Assembly (NCBI GenBank): GCA_030248135.1
Contig: JASANC010001276.1
Span: 78,861-142,860, forward strand
DNA length: 64,000 nucleotides
Source of the DNA: Theristus sp. LFF4_11
Taxonomy: Eukaryota; Nematoda; Chromadorea; Monhysterida; Xyalidae
Direction of reading: 5' to 3'
In this document: one piece after another, positions 22,938 to 33,785 of the stretch
Numbering within the stretch: position 1 is the stretch's first letter
Layout of the letters: the number at the start of each line of letters is the position of its first letter
Notes under the pieces: generated by a model
Told to the model about the DNA's origin: nothing
Database searches by the model: none
The model's input: only the letters and a program-made list of their open reading frames with translations
Program-made: the position numbers and the translations under genes

Positions 22938-23604
22938 CTGTAAATGGCACAGCCAATTTGCAAGTTGAATCGACTTCTTGCTTCATCATTCAAGAGCCAG
23001 CAATTCAGCTGCAGCTCGCTCACTCTCAGCAACTTGTTTGTATTGCTTTTGTTTATGAAGCTGTGTTTATGAATTCATAGTTGTTCAACAGCGTATCACT
23101 GATACTGTATTTGCATTAAAAAAATGATAAAAATTGGCCGGCCGGCTAGGGATTAAGAAATGTCACCTTGGCTACATCGGATTTTCCAATGCAGCCAGGG
23201 TAACATTTCGCCTCAAAATTTGAATTCCGAGCTGCACCGTCTGCAAGCGCTACGATGTCTGGTTGCTGTTTCGTGTCGTGTCGTGGCGACGTCATCAGAA
23301 TTGATCGAATTTCAAGCCGGTATGTTTACTTTCACTTGAGCTGGGGTTCAAGCAAATTTCGAGGGGAGTGTGGACTGTGGATGGTAGTGTCAGGTTTTGG
23401 GGGGTGGGTGGGGTGACCCTCTCCACCCCACGTCTTCGGTTGCTTCGGATTCTCTGATTGAATTAGCACAACTTTGATTTTCAAATTAAAAAAAACAGTT
23501 CAAACAAAAAAGACGATTTTTGCTTTTTTAACAACCCTAGTGCCTAGGCCGACCGGGCCGGATCGGAAACAGAAGGAGGAATACTAACTACACACAAATT
23601 TTTT

Positions 23605-23770
23605 TACCTTTTCGTGATGCATCATTATTAAAAGAAGTGCATGTGCAGCAGCGGTGTGTGGCCCCTGCCTTACACAGGAAAGAAAAAATGCAAAAACCAA
23701 ATTGATTATTTTCACCTTATCAAAAAGGCTTGGCTTAGGATTAGGTTTGGGAACCTACGACTCAAGAAAA
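23605..23770 (+). repeat. Inverted repeat arm A (partner 27470-27615)
   Basis: GATGCATCATTATTAAAA through GCATGTGCAG to AAGGCTTGGCTTAGGATTAG is repeated in reverse complement at 27470-27615. A third partial copy lies at about 62110-62190. Confidence 0.65.
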
Positions 23771-23790
23771 AATCAGCCTCTGCTCTGATT

Positions 23791-24121
23791 ATAGTTGTTT
23801 CAGAGCTGGGGGCTTGGGGGCGATATACAGGGTGTTTCAATAGTAGTGGGTAGGTGTTTGACGTGTTATTTCTCGAGTTGTGTTGAACCGTATTCAATAA
23901 AATTTTAGACAGTTGTTCAAGAAAGTTCAACTTAGATTTGTGCAAAATTTTAGGGAAATTCATTCACCTGCACATGAATGACAGAGAAAAACACAAAAAT
24001 TTCAAAAATGGACCAGAAAATACCAGATCACGCGATACCACCGGAAAACAAAGGACAACATTCAATGCAAACATTCAACAGAACACTTCAAAATGGGGGG
24101 GGCGCCCCCTCGAACAACTAT
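23791..24121. repeat. MITE with ATAGTTGTT ends, copy 1
   Basis: Left ATAGTTGTTTCAGAGC is mirrored by right GAACAACTAT, with G-rich then C-rich subterminal tracts. Same family as 24163-24618; a lone end is at about 27625-27655. Confidence 0.6.
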
Positions 24122-24162
24122 GCCTCTGATCAGAAATCAAAAAATCACTTTTAAGAATGTAC

Positions 24163-24618
24163 ATAGTTGTTCCAGAGCCGACGGGTTGGGGGGGGGGCGA
24201 TATAGATAGCTGGAGCAAATTTTTTAGATAGATAGATAGCTGGAAAAGTTTGGGGGGGGCGCGGGGGGGGCCATGTGACTTTGGGGGGGGGCGGTCAAAA
24301 TTTTGAAATTGGATAGATAGATAGCTAAAACGCTAAAAAGCTATAAAAACAGCAAAATAATGCTTAAAGTATGCACAAAATCAAGTATAAACGCGTATTT
24401 TGCCTAAAATTCGCAAAATTTTAACGAATTTCGAGCAAAAACGGTCAATTTTGGTCAAAAATTGACTTATTTTACATCTTCAAAGACAAAAATTTTCAGA
24501 TAGATAGCTGGCTGAGAAAATTTTTTGCCGAAAAAACTTCTCTGATAGAGATAGATTCGAAAATTTTTTGGGGGGGGCCGCCCCCCCCCAGGCCCGCCCC
24601 CCCCCCTAGAACAACTAT
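24163..24618. repeat. MITE with ATAGTTGTT ends, copy 2, with GATA runs
   Basis: Left ATAGTTGTTCCAGAGCC is mirrored by right CTAGAACAACTAT. The interior has GATAGATAGATAGCT runs and a poly-G/CCGCCCCCCCC hairpin. Interior sequence is shared with about 24890-25040 and 26035-26180. Confidence 0.65.
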
Positions 24619-25990
24619 GAGAATGTATTCAAATCCTTTCACTTGCCATGTTTTATAAGGACGACGACGACGCCGGGGCCGGCCGAAGCAAGATTTTTAA
24701 TTTCAGTTGCTGCAGTTGGAAAGCTTGTCCTTCTTCTGTTGCTGTTTGTTGTTATTCGATTACTGCCGCCCGCCCGCAAACGCAACCCAACTGAATTATT
24801 TGAGATTTTAAAATACAGAAACAAAATAAAAAAAGCGAAAAAAGAAAAAAGTTTTTAATTTTAATAACAGCGTTTAGGGCGACTTTGTGACTTTGGGGGG
24901 GGCGGTCAAAAATTTTAAATTTGATAGATAGATAGCTAAAACGCTAAAAAGTTGTAAAAACAGCAAAATAATGATTAAAATAGGCTAAAAATCAAGTATA
25001 AACGCGTAATTTACCTAAAATTAGCGATATTTTTAAGAATTACGAGCAAAATTCGGTATTCATCCCTTTTCACTTAATTTACGTGAGGATGCCGCTTCCG
25101 TCAAACTCGCCCGTTCTTGTTTACAGTTCTGCGGACATATAATTGAATGTTGTTTAGATAATTTTTTTCTCTATCACACTCATCAGAACTCTCAAATCAA
25201 AACTAGAAAACGCTTGCCCACGCGTCTCCTGCTTGTTGTCTGAATGAAACAATGAAAAAATGCTTCTAATAATGTGTTTTTCTGCTTTCAGGCTTTGTTT
25301 CGGCCGTTCTATTTTCAGAGAATGTGTTTTGTCTGTGGAATGGATCATGCTTGTGTGAACCGTAGATATCAAGATTACGCACAGCGACGTTTTGTTTTGT
25401 TTTGTATTTTTCGTACCAGTTTTGTTTGTGTTTGATCGTTATTGGTAAGATGGTTTCAGTTCACTTTTTATTCCGTCTATTCCCTGAACGTTGTGACCTT
25501 GTGTGTACTGATCTCTGTCGCGCTGACATCAAATGTGATCAATATTCTGTTTTGTTTCAATTAAAATTTACATTTTACCACAATACATACTAGCCATTGT
25601 GACGAATGTTCGTGTTATTTGTGTAGTTTATTCGGATATCTTTGTTGGCATAGTTTTTCACACACGAATTACATGAGATTACGTGTTGCGTTTGGCATGA
25701 TTTACTTGATCTTGAACTGTTTTGAACGATTAGGTAAATTTTTGTTTGAAACTCAGTATTTGCGTCGAGTTTTTTTGTGTCAGTGTTCACGTGGTTCTGT
25801 TCTGAGGTGATTGGTGAGACACATTTTGTTGAAACAGGAGCAGCTTGTTTTCGTTTTCGTCTTGCCCGTGGTCTCTTTTCTTTTGATGTCAACGTTTCGT
25901 GATGCAATGTTTATTAACTGATACATTATCTTAAAAAAACCTCAATTATATTTTTAATATTTGCGCCGCTGTTAGCGGTAGAATAAAATT

Positions 25991-26020
25991 GAATGAATGA
26001 ATGAATGAATGAATGAATGA
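25991..26020 (+). repeat. GAAT microsatellite
   Basis: About seven GAAT/AATG units in direct tandem. Confidence 0.9.
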
Positions 26021-26261
26021 AAAATAGTCAATTTTGGTTAAAAATTGACTTATTTTATGTCTTCGAAGACAAAATTTTTTAGATAGATAGCTGGCTGGCT
26101 GAGAAATTTTTTTCAGATAGATAATAGCTGAGCCGAAAAAAACCTGTCTGATAGAGATAGATTTGAAAATTTTTTGGGGGGGGGCGACCCTAGGGTTGTT
26201 AAAAAAAACAAAAATCGTCATTTTTGTTTTTTTAAAGAGAAATTAAAAAAAAATTTTAAAA

Positions 26262-26400
26262 ATCAAAGTTGTGCTAAATCAATTAGGGAGTTCGAAGAAC
26301 CACATATGATATGCAAGCGCCTCCGGAACCTCCCGTATGGCGGACCTTTGGAGATTTTGTTTTGGTGACCTCAATTACCCCTTTTCCAAACCGTTACCAT
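26262..26400 (+). repeat. Inverted repeat arm B (partner 27657-27815)
   Basis: AATCAAAGTTGTGCTAAATC, CGAAGAACCACAT, GCAAGCGCCTC and ACCCCTTTTCCAAACCG recur in reverse complement at 27657-27815. A third fragment is at 23455-23490. The adjoining 26500-26880 is related to the 42769-44767 element. Confidence 0.65.
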
Positions 26401-28651
26401 ACCTCTTCTTCTTCTAGTGTTTTGACCCCCAAAACGTCACTGATTGTCCCCAGCCCAAGTGAAAATACACATACCGGCTTGAAATTCGATCAATTCTGAT
26501 GATGTGTCGCGACGGCAGGACACGAAACGGCAACCAGACAACGTAACGCTTGCAAACGGAGCAGCTCGCTCGGACGCTCAAATTCAGATTGCAAGGCGAA
26601 TCGTCACCTTATCTGCATCGGAAATGGTAAGCCAACCTTTGGGACGCTCAAAAACTTCATCGCAGATGTTGTTGAAGCCTGAAATCAGTCGGTAAAACGG
26701 TCTAAAATCGACCGCTAAAGGTTTTACGAGGTAATATCAAAGAAAATTTTTGTTGAACTTTCAAAAAATTGAGCTAAAATTGAGGTTTTCAGAGCATATT
26801 AGAGGAAAATTTTTCGAATTTTTTTTTTAAATCGGCATTTTTGTTTTTTTAATCACTTTTTTTGAAAAAACAAATTTTGGTTGGCCTGTCGTACTAAATC
26901 AAAGCACTGATGTTGGCAGACGTTGCCTAAACAAGCCTAAACCAAAACCTAATCCTAAAGCCTAATTCCAAGCTAAACATAATCCTGACCTAAACCTAAC
27001 CTAAGCCAAGCCTTTTCAAGAAGAAAGATGTTAGAACAATTGCGTTTTGAACAAGTTCTTGTTGAGTGCGGAGCGTGTGCAGGCGCGCTAGTGGATCATG
27101 AGCACGAGCATGCCGATGCCCGTGCGCGTGCGCTTTAGGGTTGGCACGTTTTATGATATTAATAACTAGTTAGATGTTTCGGATCATCGCTAGCACGGAC
27201 CTAAACAAAAAGACATGCCTTTTTAAGAAAACAAAAATGAAAATAACTGCGTTTTGAACGAGTTTATGTTGAGTGGGAGGTGTATGTGATATAAATAAAT
27301 TGCGGGGCAGGTGCATATCATAATGAAGCTTTGCGGCGCTGTAGTAATGAAGCTTTAGGCAAATTTTGATTTTTGTTTAACAACCCTAGGCGGATTTGTA
27401 TACATACTTAAAAGTGATTTTTTGATTTCTGATCAGTGGTTGCTTGCAATGAGTCGTTGTAGGTTCCTAATCCTAAACCTAATCCTAATCCTAAGCCAAG
27501 CCTTTTTATAAGGTGAAAATGATCAATTTAGTTTTTGCATTTTTTTCTTTTCTGTGTTAAAGGGCAGGGGCCACCGCCACTGCACATGCACCTGTTTTAA
27601 TAATGATGCATTACGCCCTAGGCGGCCCCCTCCCAGCCCCCTAGAACAACTATGCATGGTAACGGTTGCGGTTTGGAAAAGGGGTAAATGAGGTCACCAA
27701 AACAAAATCTGCAAAGTTCCGCCATACAGGAGTCATTCGAGAGGCGCTTGCATATAAAATGTGGTTCTTCGAACTCCCTGATTGATTTAGCCCAACTTTG
27801 ATTTTTGAAATTCTGGGCCAAAAATCATCTAAGTCCTTTGCTCTGGACTGGAAGGTGTCTTAAACGCATTTTCAGAAGAAAGTACAGTTTTTTATGGTAA
27901 AATGTGCGTTCTTTTGATAAATTCGAACCCGTTTCGAACGCGATGCTGTTATGTATGATGTCATGTCTTTGAATTTTCTCAATTTCAGTTCCGTACTTCG
28001 TTTTGGTTTCAACTGTTCGTTTCAAAGTACAGGGTGGGCCACAAAAATTACTAGATTTTGAATTGCTCTATCTCGTGTCTGGTTTGAGGTATAATGAGGT
28101 TTTAGGCCCGTTTAGCCGTCCGTAAAAAATTGCATCGGCACGTCACGTCAAGTCTTCGTTTATGTAACAGTAAAAGAGCAGTCTGGTACGTCACGTGATC
28201 CGATGTCGGGTTTCAAAAACTCGCGCTCGTTTATGTCGACAGTTTACAACCAGACAGGTGCGGATGCACAACCAGGTTCTCCCCAAAAAAACCGTGCGTT
28301 TTTGTCATTTGTTTGGTTTGGTTGTTTTTCATTGTGGAGTGGAGACATTGTCACTGCGACAGAAGTGCCAGCAGTTTGGTTTTTTTAGTGAGTTTTAGCC
28401 AGCCATCACCTGAACCCACTTAATAATACAACGGTTAGTTGACAACAAAGTAGCTGCCCGAGGAGAGTTGTGCAAATTTGTGAGACTTGAAATCATAGCA
28501 ATCCACCGAACAACAAAGAAGTTGTCGCGTGTCAAAAAAGGCGAAATTTTTTCACCGTCATATTCTGAGACTAACCCTGGTCCCTGGCTGCCGTTGGCTG
28601 TGTGACCACCACGACCAAGACCGCAATTTTTGTGCACTCGCATTGTTGAAA

Positions 28652-29092
28652 ATGATTTCGCCTGTTCTTCTGCTCTGCATTCTTGCGCATACAACATGTC
28701 TTACGTTTTTTCCTTGGAAACCTCAATATCGGGTTGTTTGCAATACTTTTCAGCTTTCAACATTTATCGTGCAAAAAATGCAGAAATACGATGCCGAAGC
28801 ATCGATAATGACAGTTACCGTTAATACAAAGAAACAATCAACAATATCATACATTCATCGCACGAAAAACACGATGGTCATCATTTATAAGCTTGTCAAC
28901 AAACGCAAAAAGAATAAACAATTGATCCACTTCATCGACGAAATTCAAATTGACATTCAATTTCCTTCGCAATCTCAGTCCACAAGACGAATCTCGACTG
29001 CACTGGCGTCTCAAGTTTGTGACGTAACAAAAGAAATCCTGAAAGTTACATACGATACAACCAATCACCAAAAAGCAGTTTCCTTGTGTTGA
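28652..29092 (+). CDS. Hypothetical small secreted protein, intronless
   Basis: 146-residue frame starting MISPVLLLCILAHTTCLTFF, a good signal peptide with a likely cut after residue 16-18. The frame is open from 28529, but the ATG at 28652 is the start that gives a secretion signal. The mature part is basic and beta-prone (MTVTVNTKK, TISYIHRTKNTMVIIYKLVN, KKNKQLIHFIDEIQIDI) with three cysteines. I do not recognise a family. No introns, no clear upstream promoter. AATAAA lies at 29282, 190 bp past the stop. It sits alone between the repeat complex and SLC26. Chance is possible, but signal peptide plus length makes it worth keeping. Confidence 0.4.
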   Translation: MISPVLLLCILAHTTCLTFFPWKPQYRVVCNTFQLSTFIVQKMQKYDAEASIMTVTVNTKKQSTISYIHRTKNTMVIIYKLVNKRKKNKQLIHFIDEIQIDIQFPSQSQSTRRISTALASQVCDVTKEILKVTYDTTNHQKAVSLC

Positions 29093-29441
29093 ACTCTTTG
29101 CACAACGGTTTTTTTCAATCAAAAAAATTTCACTTTTTTTCACAAAATGTCAAAAAACGAATTAAGTAGAAAGAAAAAAATATTCCAAAAATTGTCCAGA
29201 GTCCTGAGTCCAGAGACCCATCAATCCTCTTACCAGATGCAAGAGCAATTTGAAATCCGGTAGTTCTTGGTCCATTTGCAAAATAAAATCATTGATCGAG
29301 AAGTACAATAGAAGAAATCGAACGAACGTGCATGCTCAAATTCAACAGCGAACCAATTCACACAAGAATCTCAGCTCTAAATCACCGGAAGCTTTATCAG
29401 CAACGTGCTCAATTCAGTTTTTCAACATTAAAAAACAATAA

Positions 29442-32400
29442 ATGGCGGACACGACGACGCCGCGGCAGTCGGTGGACGACCGCGGAATTCCGCCCGTCGT
29501 TGGTCCGTCGCCGTTGACCGGATCGCTCGTGGTGCCGCTTGAAGTTTCTCGTCGCGTTTGGAATCAAGTAAGTATTTCGCAATACTCGGGTTTTCCGATG
29601 TGCCTGTTTCAAACAAGACTTGGCTGAAGAGGCTTGGCGTCGGCGGAGACGTGCACTGCTGCAACGACGTTTATTCTGGCTTGCGAGCAGCTTTTGCGGT
29701 GGTGATGCATGATTTTTATTCGTAAACGGTGTGCGCGCGCAGGAGCGTTTCGACCGCGAGTTCGGCTGGGTGTCGCACGACGAGGCGTTCAGTCTCGCGA
29801 CGCTCGTCCGTCAGAAGCTGCAGTGCTCGCGCGCTCGCCTATGGCGCATGTTGGTCGGCTTCTTTCCGATCCTCGACTGGCTGCCAAAGTACAACGTCAA
29901 GCGCGACTTGATGGCGGACGCCGTCGCCGGCACAACCATCGGCATCATGCACATTCCGCAGGGTGGGGCGTCCGTGTTGGCCATCTTCTGTTTTTTTTCT
30001 CAATCTGTTCAACCTCTCTTGCCACGCACAATCACTGCAGCACACACACAGTAACTCGAATTGAGTTGAGTTACTCAATGTTCAATCAATGAGGCCAGAC
30101 TGCACACGAACAGTGTGGACAGCTTTCAATTAATGCGCGTTCAGTGTTCGAATCCATTGGCGGTCCTGTGTCCAGGCGTTTCAGTGTCTGTTTCAAAAAT
30201 TGTTGTTGCACGATGTAATTTTTAACATCAATTTTAAGTTGTGAGTTCAAATGCGTACAAAAGCAGGCCTGGGAGCAGGAACACTGCAAAACATCCAGTT
30301 CTTTCATTTCAGGAATGGCCTACGCGGGTCTAGCTGGTCTTGCGCCCGTCTACGGCCTCTACACTTCGTTCTTTCCATCGTTATTTTACATGTTCTTGGG
30401 CACTTCGAGACACGTGTCGTTAGGTGTGTTGTATAAATGGTGAATTCTTGGGAGCCACTGCATATTAAACTGGACAACGTTCGTTGGCGCCGAGCTGAAG
30501 TTTCAGGGTTGGGTGTAGGGTTGGTTGACATAGGAAAAAACCGGTTTCTTTTCCGTTTTAAAACCAGTTTTAGTTTTTTTCCTGAAAAAAAATAAAAAAA
30601 ACCGGTTTTTTTACCTTAAAAATTTTCAAACTTCGTGTCAAAAATCACAATTTTTTGATTGATTGAAAAAATGTAAAATTATGTTTTTTGAAAAATGGTG
30701 CAGCGAACGGTGTCGAACTGAACTGGTGAAGCATCATTTTACAGAAGCTTTTGTGTCTCAAGGGTCAAATGAAATACGATGAAGAAAGGTGTGACTGCTA
30801 AACTAAGTGCAGATGCAGACTGACTGTCGACGTTGTCGATTTGAAACGTAAACTGATGAAATGTTATTTTTCAAACGCCATGAGCTACCGGTTTCACTTT
30901 ACAGTACCGCAAATCTCGTCCCACAAATCGGGGTCAGTTATCAGGTCTCCTTGCAACCGTCCCTCCCCGCTCCCCACACCTACACGGTCACTGCCCAGCC
31001 TTTGTTTTCAATTCATTAAACGTGCTGCTCTGGAAACCAACAAAAGCGAAATTGATTTGATTTGAAACAAAAACATAGCAAATTGGGTCGGTTCTATGCC
31101 CGAAAACAGCGTTATCCGCTGCTCAAAAACACTAATTTTGATGTAGTTCCTAATTCTGGAAAGTGCCAAGTTCTGGAAAGTTTAGGAGCCGGGATAAATT
31201 CGGTTTTAAAACGGTTTTAAAACAGAAAAGAAACCGTTTTTTTTCTTGACAATAAATGTAAAAACCGTTTTTTACAACCCTAGTTGGGTGATACCGGTGC
31301 CGCTCATTTTGTCTTTTCGTCTCTGGAACTTTAACGCAAAACGAATGGAGTATGGTCGAAAATACTTTGTGCTGCTCGTTTACACTGTTTTTAGGTGTCT
31401 TTGCAATCGTTTGCCTGATGGTTGGTCAAGTTCAGCTGGCCCTGCTTGGCGACCAAGACAATCAATCAGACAATGGGTAAAGAAATGGCAATATCTTCTG
31501 TCGTGTTCTGTTTTCGAGTGTATCCAGAAAAAACAATTCAAGCTGATTCTGAACACCCATCCGGAACAAGAATGACGTCGTTTTTGCATATTAGCAATTT
31601 TTCGGTTCTGCGACTCACTGATTGCAGTCGTAGAAAGGAAACCAGTCTCAATCATTCATGTGGCAATTCAAGTGGCTCTGCCCTATTGGGGGGACTCGGA
31701 TCACTTTTGCCAATTTTGAATTGCCGCGTCACGCATGTAACTGTTCACCTGCTTATCTGTGCGCGCATTGAGTCTCGCGACCAACATGAAAGCTCACCTC
31801 AGATCGACGCCAACGACGACGCCGAGCGCAATGCCATTTGGCGGCGGCTCCACGGCGGCGTGGCGTGCCACAACGTTCGACAAGTACGACGCCGACTGGT
31901 TCGCGACGCAGAACGTGTCGGTCGGGGCGTGCGAGCCGCAGCTGGGCGTGCGCAGTTGCACCGCCATACAAGTGGTCACCGCGCTCACGTTCGCCGTCGG
32001 ACTCATACATGTGCGCTGCGCTTTTCGGTAGCTTTTGCGTTCGCTGCCAGGCATCGTCAGGCAGTTGTTTTCCACTGCTGATTCAGCGCCAACTCATAAA
32101 GAACAACGGAAATGCGCAAAAGCGCTACCAGCGGACCAGTGGGAAATTTTGGAAGCCCGGAAAATTGTTGAAGCGGAATGTGCTTCTTTGTTGTTATGAA
32201 AGTTGCTACGACGGGTATAGCAATGAGTTCTCAGAAAACCGTCGTCAGAAACCGCATACACACAGACAGATCAGGTTGAGGTCTCCGTTTGATACGCTGT
32301 TCTTGCAGTTTTGTCGGAGTTTTTGCCTGTTCGCGAAATAAAATGATACGAAATGACAGATCAGATTTCGCAGTGCTGACGATTTGTTTTGAGTGACTTG

Positions 32401-33745
32401 CGTTACTTGCATCAGTATTGCACTCATACTCATGCACACCGCCTAGCGGCGTGGATGGGTCTCCGTACTGCATACAATTCATACAGTTTTACGGAGTTTT
32501 CTAGTTTTCGCGAAATAAAATGGATGGATGGCAAGTGCACCATATTTCGTCACGCCGTCGCACGCGTATCGTTGAATTGTGCGTCTTTCCCGCTCTGTTC
32601 GCTTTTGCCGTTCCGTTGCTGTCTAGCATCATTGCTCGCATGAGCATTGGCGACACGTTTCCATTTACTTTTGCACGTTCGTTTCCAGCTTCTGATGGGC
32701 TTTTGTCGTCTCGGCTTCATCACGGCCTACCTCTCCGACCAGGTGGTCAGCGGGTTCACCACCGGCGCCGCATTCCACGTGTTCACGGCGCAGATCAACA
32801 AAATCATGAACGTGAAACTGCCGCGCAAATCCGGTCCGGGCATGTTGTTTCAGGTGCGCCCACGTTCGTTTTCTTCTAGTTTTCCAGCGGTGTGAACTGT
32901 GAAGTGTTGGTTTTTTGTGAATTGTTGCACTTGTCACCCTCGTGCCCTGGGTGCTGGCGCGTTACAATAGTCGTCTGTGCGTTCGGGGGATCGAGCCCAG
33001 CCGAGGGGTGTATAGGCACTTAATGACAGAGAATGGGCGCCGTGCTCTGTGGCGTTCTATACGCTTTCCTCGGTTAGCCCTGGCTAAAAACATCGCCTAA
33101 AAGCACCGTTCGTTCGTTTACGTGTGTTGCGCACCATACAGTATTGTTTCGTCAAGGCAAGGTCAAGCCAGTCTCAGATTTTGTCAGCAGAATACAAAAC
33201 AGTTGAATCAAGCAAGCACAAAGCGGCGATCACGTTTGGTTGGAATCGAATCGAAAAGCGCCATTTGTGGCAGGTTTGCATAAACATACTGACGAGCCTG
33301 GGGGCGAAACCGCAAGAAACAGTGCTTGCACCAGTTGTAACACTGTGCCAGGAAAATAAGTCGGAACTTTTTGCGTGCAAGAGAGCCAATTTGATTGTGG
33401 CAATTATTCGCAATGTCCCTGCGCAGACGTACGTGTCGCTGTTCAATCAAATGCACGAGACTAGTTGGTTGACGGTGTTGGTGTCGGCGGTCACGGTCGC
33501 CATACTGGTCGTCGGCAAGGAGATCATAAACCCGCCGTTCAAACGTCGCTTTCACATTCCGATTCCGTGGGAGTTGATTGTGGTTGGTCGTCGTGTGGTG
33601 TTATAATCATCATCGAAAAAGGAGTAGTCGGTCAAAATGACCAAAAGAAGTATAAGAAAAAAAGTTGGGAAGAAATTTGGTTTGAATTTAAAAAAAAAAT
33701 TTAAAAAAAAAAAAAATTTTTTTTTTTTTTTTAAAAAAAAATTTA

Positions 33746-33785
<40 letters not shown>

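Larger units (their letters stand above)
22938..28650. other. Repeat complex upstream of RPL35
   Basis: No supportable coding exon. The stretch holds MITEs with ATAGTTGTTC ends, GATA-type microsatellites, poly-G/poly-C hairpins, inverted repeat pairs (23605-23770 with 27470-27615; 26262-26400 with 27657-27815) and degenerate GCCTAA tracts. CAGGGTG ends like those of DNA transposons occur at 23828 (CAGGGTGTTTC) and 28031 (CAGGGTGGGCC). Confidence 0.6.

Noticed and set aside
23791..27815. CRISPR-like or satellite array
   Set aside because: Repeats are inverted and of unequal spacing; this is a eukaryotic MITE/microsatellite cluster, not a CRISPR or a regular satellite.
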